Below are positions 59,842-64,000 of a stretch of 64,000 bases of DNA, piece after piece. The position numbers and the translations under genes were made by a program. Numbering within the stretch: the first letter of the stretch is position 1; every line of letters begins with the position of its first letter. This DNA is from Sphingomonas sp. (GTDB taxonomy: Bacteria > Pseudomonadota > Alphaproteobacteria > Sphingomonadales > Sphingomonadaceae), in contig NZ_JANINP010000007.1 of the NCBI RefSeq assembly GCF_024508665.1, positions 806,001 to 870,000 of the forward strand. The letters run 5' to 3'. The notes below the pieces were generated by a model. The model was not told the origin of the DNA. It saw nothing but the letters and a program-made list of their open reading frames with translations, and made no database searches.

Positions 59842-61281
59842 ATGACTGCCCGCCCACAAACCCTCTATGAGAAGATCTGGAACGCGCATGTCGTCGAACG
59901 CCGCGACGACGGAACCTGCCTGATCTATATCGACCGCCACCTGGTCCACGAAGTCACCAGCCCCCAGGCGTTCGAGGGGCTTCGCGCCGCCGGCCGTGCC
60001 GTGCGCCGGCCCGATCTCACGCTTGCGGTGCCGGATCACAACCTGCCGACGACGCCGCGCGTGGACGCTGCCGGCCACGCGATTCCGATCGCCGATCCCG
60101 AAAGCGCCAACCAGCTCGAGACGCTGCGCCGCAACGTCGCCGAATTCGGCGTGCCCTATATCGATGCGCTCGCCGCGGCGCAGGGCATCGTGCATGTCGT
60201 CGGACCGGAACAGGGCTTCACGCTGCCCGGCACGACTTTGGTCTGCGGCGACAGCCATACTTCGGCGCATGGCGCGCTCGGCGCGCTGGCGTTCGGCATC
60301 GGCACCAGCGAGGTCGAGCACGTCCTCGCCACCCAGACGTTGCTGCTCCAGCAATCAAAGACGATGGAAATCCGCGTCGACGGCAACCTCGGCTTCGGCG
60401 TGTCGGCCAAGGACGTCGTGCTGGCGATCATCGGCCGGATCGGAGCGGCGGGCGGCACCGGCTATGTCCTCGAATATACCGGCGACACGATCCGCAACCT
60501 GTCGATCGAGGGACGGCTGACGGTCGCGAACATGTCGATCGAGGGCGGCGCGCGTGCCGGCCTGATCGCGCCTGACGACACCACCTTCGCCTATCTGAAG
60601 GGGCGCCCGATGGCGCCGACGGGCGAAGAATGGGACAAGGCGGTGGCCTGGTGGCGGACGCTGCCGACCGATGCCCAGGCGGTCTATGACGCGACCGTTA
60701 GCCTCTCGGCCAGCGACATCGCGCCGTCCCTGACCTGGGGCACCAGTCCCGAAGACGTGGTGCCGATCACCGGATACGTGCCCGATCCCGACAGTTTCGC
60801 CGATCCCTCGAAGCGCGTCGCGGCGCAAAAATCGCTCGATTATATGGGCCTGACTCCCGGTACCGCGATGCAGGACGTCGGCGTCGATCAGGTCTTCATC
60901 GGCAGCTGCACCAACAGCCGGATCGAGGACCTGCGCGCCGCCGCCTCGGTGGCCAATGGCCGCCATGTCGCTGACGGCGTCCGCGCCCTGGTCGTGCCCG
61001 GCTCCGGACTGGTCAAACGGCAGGCGGAAATCGAGGGGCTCGATCGCATCTTCATTTCCGCCGGATTCGAATGGCGTGAGCCCGGATGCTCGATGTGCCT
61101 GGCAATGAACCCCGATAAAGTACCGGCTGGTCAAAGATGTGCTTCCACCTCGAATCGTAATTTCGTAGGAAGGCAGGGCCCGGGGGCGAGAACACATCTA
61201 TTATCCCCGGCAATGGCGGCGGCGGCGGCGGTAACGGGCCGATTGACCGACGTCCGCGAGTTGATGGGGGATCGCCAATGA
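59842..61281 (+). CDS. leuC: 3-isopropylmalate dehydratase large subunit
   Basis: A 479-residue [4Fe-4S] enzyme subunit of leucine biosynthesis (isopropylmalate isomerase). Cluster Cys residues lie in FIGSCTNSR and GCSMCLAMN. Substrate elements are CGDSHTSAHGALG and the opening YEKIWNAHVV. The start is the ATG at 59842. Its last four bases overlap the ATG of a 38-codon gene (ATGA at 61278), so the partner leuD is reached through that gene. Confidence 0.98.
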   Translation: MTARPQTLYEKIWNAHVVERRDDGTCLIYIDRHLVHEVTSPQAFEGLRAAGRAVRRPDLTLAVPDHNLPTTPRVDAAGHAIPIADPESANQLETLRRNVAEFGVPYIDALAAAQGIVHVVGPEQGFTLPGTTLVCGDSHTSAHGALGALAFGIGTSEVEHVLATQTLLLQQSKTMEIRVDGNLGFGVSAKDVVLAIIGRIGAAGGTGYVLEYTGDTIRNLSIEGRLTVANMSIEGGARAGLIAPDDTTFAYLKGRPMAPTGEEWDKAVAWWRTLPTDAQAVYDATVSLSASDIAPSLTWGTSPEDVVPITGYVPDPDSFADPSKRVAAQKSLDYMGLTPGTAMQDVGVDQVFIGSCTNSRIEDLRAAASVANGRHVADGVRALVVPGSGLVKRQAEIEGLDRIFISAGFEWREPGCSMCLAMNPDKVPAGQRCASTSNRNFVGRQGPGARTHLLSPAMAAAAAVTGRLTDVRELMGDRQ

Positions 61282-61394
61282 AGCGCGTACTCGTTCTGCT
61301 GGTCGCCGGTTCAATCCTCAGCGGTATCGCCGCTTATGCCGCGATGGCGATGCCCGCTCCTCCCGAAAAGCCAAGCGAAAAGCCCAATAAGTGA
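61278..61394 (+). CDS. 38-residue membrane/signal peptide gene between leuC and leuD
   Basis: A tiny gene encoding MKRVLVLLVAGSILSGIAA at its N-terminus, a hydrophobic segment of about residues 4-25, and then a Pro/Glu/Lys tail (PAPPEKPSEKPNK). It overlaps leuC by ATGA and leuD by GTGA (61391), so all three are translationally coupled. It has no ribosome-binding site of its own. The peptide could anchor in the membrane or be exported. It was found by reading the sequence; no family is known to me. Confidence 0.7.
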   Translation: MKRVLVLLVAGSILSGIAAYAAMAMPAPPEKPSEKPNK

Positions 61395-62020
61395 CCCCAG
61401 TCCGCAAGGTCGAAGGCCGCGCCTATCCCTGGGGCGCGAAGAATGTCGATACCGACGTCATCATCCCGGCGCATTGGCTGAAGACGATCAGTCGCGCCGG
61501 CCTGGGGAAGGGCGCGTTCGAGACGGTGCGTGCCCAGCCCGACAACATTTTCGACGATCCGCGTTATGCCGGCGCGCCGATCCTGATCGCGGGCGACAAT
61601 TTCGGCTGCGGCTCGAGCCGCGAACATGCCGCCTGGGCGCTCAAGGACATGGGGATCCAGGCGATCATCGCGCCGAGCTATTCGGACATCTTTTCGGGCA
61701 ATGCGGTCAAGAACGGGATCGTACCGGTGGTTCTGCCGCAGGAGGCGATCGATCGGCTGGTCGAGGTCGCCAAGACCGACGAGGTCCATGTCGACCTGGA
61801 GACGATGACGGTGACGACGCCGTTCCAGGACCGGTTCGAATTCTCTCTCGACCCGTTTCGTCGCCAATGCCTGATGGAAGGGCTGGACGAGGTGGGATTG
61901 ACGCTGGCAAGGGATACCGCGATTTCGAAATACGAATCCGCGGTCTCGTCAGAACGGCCGTGGCTGAGCCGGGAGAGAGACTATGCGGGCCTTGCTGTCG
62001 AAAGCGCCGGGCGGACCTGA
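61391..62020 (+). CDS. leuD: 3-isopropylmalate dehydratase small subunit (GTG start)
   Basis: A 209-residue swivel-domain subunit that completes isopropylmalate isomerase. Motifs are TDVIIPAHWLKT, the signature AGDNFGCGSSREHA and IIAPSYSDIFSGNAVKNGI. The start is a GTG at 61391, overlapping the small gene's stop by four bases. Its 3' 38 bases overlap the start of the downstream oxidoreductase, an unusually long overlap. Confidence 0.97.
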   Translation: MTPVRKVEGRAYPWGAKNVDTDVIIPAHWLKTISRAGLGKGAFETVRAQPDNIFDDPRYAGAPILIAGDNFGCGSSREHAAWALKDMGIQAIIAPSYSDIFSGNAVKNGIVPVVLPQEAIDRLVEVAKTDEVHVDLETMTVTTPFQDRFEFSLDPFRRQCLMEGLDEVGLTLARDTAISKYESAVSSERPWLSRERDYAGLAVESAGRT

Positions 62021-62984
62021 AACGCTAATTATGGACGAACTGCCCGATCCCGTCGCGGGGCCGGGCCAGGTCGTCGTCGCGGTCAAGGCCTGCAGCATCA
62101 ATTATCCCGATGTCCTGATCATCGAGGACAAATACCAGATGAAGCCGCCGCGCCCGTTCGCCCCGGGCAGCGAGATTTCGGGCGTGGTCGAAAGCGTTGG
62201 TGAGGGCGTGACCGAGTTCAAGCCGGGCGACCGCGTGCTGTGCACCACCGGCGCCGGCGGCCTGGTCGAGAAGATCGCGGTTCCCGCCGCGTCGCTTTAC
62301 CCGCTCCCCGCCGAACGCAGTTTCGAAGAAGGAGCCTCGCTGCTCCTGACCTATGCCACCAGCATCCATGCGCTGCTCGATCGCGGTCACCTCAAGGAAG
62401 GGCAGACCCTGCTCGTCCTGGGCGCTGCAGGCGGGGTGGGCCTGGCCGCGGTCGAACTCGGCAAGGCATTCGGCGCACGCGTCGTGGCGGCGGTATCGTC
62501 CGAGGAGAAGGCGCAGGCCTGCCGCGATGCCGGCGCCGACGATGTGGTGATTTACGGCCGCGCGCCGTTCGACAGGGATCAGTCGAAAGCGCTGGCGGAT
62601 CAGTTCAAGGCGGTGCTCGGCGCCGGCGGTGCCGACGTGATCTACGACCCGGTCGGCGGCGATTATGCCGAGCCGGCGTTGCGCTCGATCGGTTGGGAAG
62701 GGCGCTATCTGGTGGTCGGCTTCCCCGCCGGCATCCCGAAATTGCCGCTCAACCTGACCCTGCTCAAGAGCTGCGACGTGTGCGGCGTGTTCTGGGGCGC
62801 GTTCGCCGCGCGCGATCCCCAGGCCAATCGCGCCCATGTCGATCGCCTGTTCCGCTTGTGGAAGGACGGCAGCATCGCCCCCCGCGTGACCGAGGTCTTT
62901 CCCTTCGAGAAGGGCGGCGACGCCATTGCGAAGATGGCCGCGCGCGGCGCGATCGGCAAGCTGGTGGTGAAGGTCGCGGACTGA
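61983..62984 (+). CDS. NADPH:quinone oxidoreductase (medium-chain, zinc-free)
   Basis: A 333-residue QOR-type dehydrogenase. It starts MRALLSKAPGGPETL. The NADPH fold motif is LVLGAAGGVGLAAVELGKAF (about 141-160), and FAPGSEISGVVESVGEGV and YDPVGGDYAEPALR are typical. The zinc-binding Cys/His set is absent. It begins 38 bases inside leuD, so it is coupled to the leucine genes at least in layout. The substrate is unknown. Confidence 0.93.
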   Translation: MRALLSKAPGGPETLIMDELPDPVAGPGQVVVAVKACSINYPDVLIIEDKYQMKPPRPFAPGSEISGVVESVGEGVTEFKPGDRVLCTTGAGGLVEKIAVPAASLYPLPAERSFEEGASLLLTYATSIHALLDRGHLKEGQTLLVLGAAGGVGLAAVELGKAFGARVVAAVSSEEKAQACRDAGADDVVIYGRAPFDRDQSKALADQFKAVLGAGGADVIYDPVGGDYAEPALRSIGWEGRYLVVGFPAGIPKLPLNLTLLKSCDVCGVFWGAFAARDPQANRAHVDRLFRLWKDGSIAPRVTEVFPFEKGGDAIAKMAARGAIGKLVVKVAD

Positions 62985-62997
62985 ATCCCGCTAATTC

Positions 62998-63145
62998 CTC
63001 CCCCGAGCTTGCTCGGGGAGGGGGACCGCGACGCGTGAGCGTCGTGGTGGAGGGGAAATGTCCCGTCCTCGCGGCTACGCCGCTGCGGCCCCACCACCGT
63101 CCGCTCCGCGGCCGGTCCCCCTCCCCAAGCAAGCTTGGGGAGGAA
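62998..63145. repeat. Pair of hairpins flanking a GC-rich block
   Basis: A CTCCCCCGAGC-TT-GCTCGGGGAG type hairpin near 62999-63020 and CTCCCCAAGC-AA-GCTTGGGGAG at 63121-63142 enclose a palindrome-rich stretch. They are of the same general class as the other GC-rich intergenic repeats, between the QOR and DUF1476 genes. Confidence 0.6.
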
Positions 63146-63218
63146 TAAGATGGACCCCTTCCCATACCCGCCGCGCAATCCTATCTCCCCAGGCGTAACG
63201 AAACGCCAGGGAGCAACC

Positions 63219-63542
63219 ATGACCACCTTCGACGACCGCGAACGCGCCTTTGAATCCAAGTTCGCGCGCGATGAAGAGATGGCGTTCCGCGTCATCGCCC
63301 GGCGCAACAAGCTGCTCGGCCAGTGGGCCGCGGGGCTGATGAAGCTCACGCCCGAAGAAACCGACGCTTATTCCAAGGCGGTGGTCCAGGCCGATTTCGA
63401 GGAAGCCGGAGACGAGGACGTCGTGCGCAAATTGTTCGGCGACCTGACCGCGGCCGGGATCGAGATCGAGGAAAGCGATGTCCGCAAGGCGATCGAGGAC
63501 CAGACGGTCGAAGCGCGCCGGCAGCTGATGGAATCCAGATAA
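63219..63542 (+). CDS. F1-ATPase inhibitor zeta subunit (DUF1476)
   Basis: A 107-residue helical protein of the DUF1476 family, the alphaproteobacterial zeta subunit that blocks ATP hydrolysis by F1FO-ATPase. The N-terminal inhibitory segment TTFDDRERAFESKFARDEEM and the helical core LLGQWAAGLM are conserved. The start is the ATG at 63219; the frame upstream overlaps the repeat region. It is followed at once by bolA-type and Grx4 genes. Confidence 0.94.
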   Translation: MTTFDDRERAFESKFARDEEMAFRVIARRNKLLGQWAAGLMKLTPEETDAYSKAVVQADFEEAGDEDVVRKLFGDLTAAGIEIEESDVRKAIEDQTVEARRQLMESR

Positions 63543-63543
63543 C

Positions 63544-63774
63544 ATGCCGATGGCGGCCGACGATATACGCGCCCTGATCGTTGCCGGGATTCCCGATGCT
63601 CGGGTCGAGATCACCGATCTCGCCGGCGACGGCGATCATTATTCTGCACGGGTGGTGAGCAAGTCGTTCAGCGGCCTTTCACGCGTGAAGCAGCATCAGG
63701 CGGTCTATGCCGCGTTGGGCGGCCGGATGGGCGGAGTGCTCCATGCGCTCCAGCTCACGACCGCCGCCGAATGA
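63544..63774 (+). CDS. BolA-family protein
   Basis: A 76-residue BolA/IbaG-type protein with GDGDHYSARVVSKSFSGLSR and KQHQAVYAALGGRMGG, the fold that binds monothiol glutaredoxins. It begins one base after the DUF1476 stop and is followed by grxD. BolA-Grx4 pairs bind [2Fe-2S] clusters and take part in iron sensing and cluster delivery. The His ligand is in the DHYSA or KQHQA segment. Confidence 0.95.
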   Translation: MPMAADDIRALIVAGIPDARVEITDLAGDGDHYSARVVSKSFSGLSRVKQHQAVYAALGGRMGGVLHALQLTTAAE

Positions 63775-63787
63775 AGGAGTGAAGACG

Positions 63788-64000
63788 ATGACCGACGCCG
63801 CGCAGGCGCGTATAGCGGAACTGGTACAGCGTTCCGACGTACTGCTATTCATGAAAGGCAGTCCCTTATTCCCGCAATGCGGCTTTTCGAGCCGAGCGGT
63901 GGCGATTCTCCAGCATCTCGGGGTCGAGTTCGACAGTGTCGACGTGCTCCAGGATCAGGAAATCCGCCAGGGAATCAAGGCATTCAGCGACTGGCCGACC
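63788..64000 (+). CDS. grxD: Monothiol glutaredoxin Grx4 (truncated by window edge)
   Basis: The first 71 residues of a monothiol glutaredoxin; the rest lies beyond the window. The CGFS active site with Cys31 sits in FPQCGFSSRAVAILQ, and the opening is MTDAAQARIAELVQ. The ATG at 63788 follows AGGAGTGAAGACG. It is cotranscribed with the BolA-type gene, its usual complex partner in iron-sulfur handling. Confidence 0.95.
   Translation, partial: MTDAAQARIAELVQRSDVLLFMKGSPLFPQCGFSSRAVAILQHLGVEFDSVDVLQDQEIRQGIKAFSDWPT

Noticed and set aside
57954..59843. 629-codon minus-strand frame opposite scoB and the epimerase
   Set aside because: Antisense shadow; both plus-strand genes have full family motifs.

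Overview
The window is high-GC, densely coded chromosomal DNA from an alphaproteobacterium, most likely Sphingomonadales (Sphingomonas or a close relative). Three things point there: the gene order panB / YfgM-like TPR protein / bamB / der, the aroQ-accB-accC operon, and the DUF1476-BolA-Grx4 trio. Candidate EcfG-type general-stress promoters (GGAAC-N16/17-CGTT) and many GC-rich intergenic inverted repeats fit as well. I see no rRNA, tRNA, CRISPR array, transposase or phage module. No stretch over about 300 bases lacks a gene.

Layout. 1-2.0 kb: a LysR regulator (cut by the window edge) faces an NAD(P)H oxidoreductase. The oxidoreductase is flanked by what look like remnants of an alcohol dehydrogenase and of an MFS drug transporter. 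2.0-6.5 kb: a carbohydrate locus in which a DUF4038/GH140-like secreted hydrolase and an MFS transporter diverge from a Tat-exported DUF5060/DUF4038 hydrolase across a paired AT-rich operator. 6.6-11.1 kb: a diguanylate cyclase, then a stress block with two DUF892 ferritin-like proteins, a manganese catalase and a DksA-like zinc finger. 11.3-17.4 kb: a GntA-type (YqcI/YcgG) protein translationally coupled to a DUF1989 protein, LysR and LytTR regulators, and several small membrane or secreted proteins. 17.5-23.5 kb: an XRE/membrane-protein pair with a clear operator, panB, YfgM-like, bamB, der and an Hpt protein. 23.6-32.6 kb: bfd-bfr iron storage, DUF418 and DUF3052 proteins, purL, an alanine-rich secreted protein, arsC coupled to an MFS symporter, and a DUF457-like protein.

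32.3-35.6 kb: a tyrosinase with a DJ-1/PfpI protein resembling isocyanide hydratase, divergent from two small unknown genes over an AT-rich control region. 35.6-40.9 kb: accC, accB, aroQ, thiS, thiG, a lipoprotein hydrolase and CsbD. 41-50.4 kb: AraC/SDR divergon, an LPG-synthase-like membrane protein, a FecI-FecR-FecA type signalling system, a glycosyltransferase and an MlaA-like protein. 50.6-54.8 kb: a lactonase-GST-DUF2855-HAD operon and a VIT-family transporter. 55-59.8 kb: an outer-membrane beta-barrel protein whose leader holds a terminator-like hairpin, then scoA and scoB with two unrelated genes lodged between them, then an epimerase. 59.8-64 kb: leuC, a 38-residue membrane peptide gene overlapping both neighbours, leuD, a quinone oxidoreductase, the F1-ATPase inhibitor zeta (DUF1476), BolA and the start of Grx4.

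Possible new systems: the coupled GntA-like/DUF1989 pair (guanidino-nitrogen chemistry), the tyrosinase/isocyanide-hydratase-like pair, the leuC-peptide-leuD arrangement, the interrupted scoAB operon, and two related large inverted-repeat elements, one beside a three-way-junction palindrome. All of these are inferences from sequence and context; no database search was possible.
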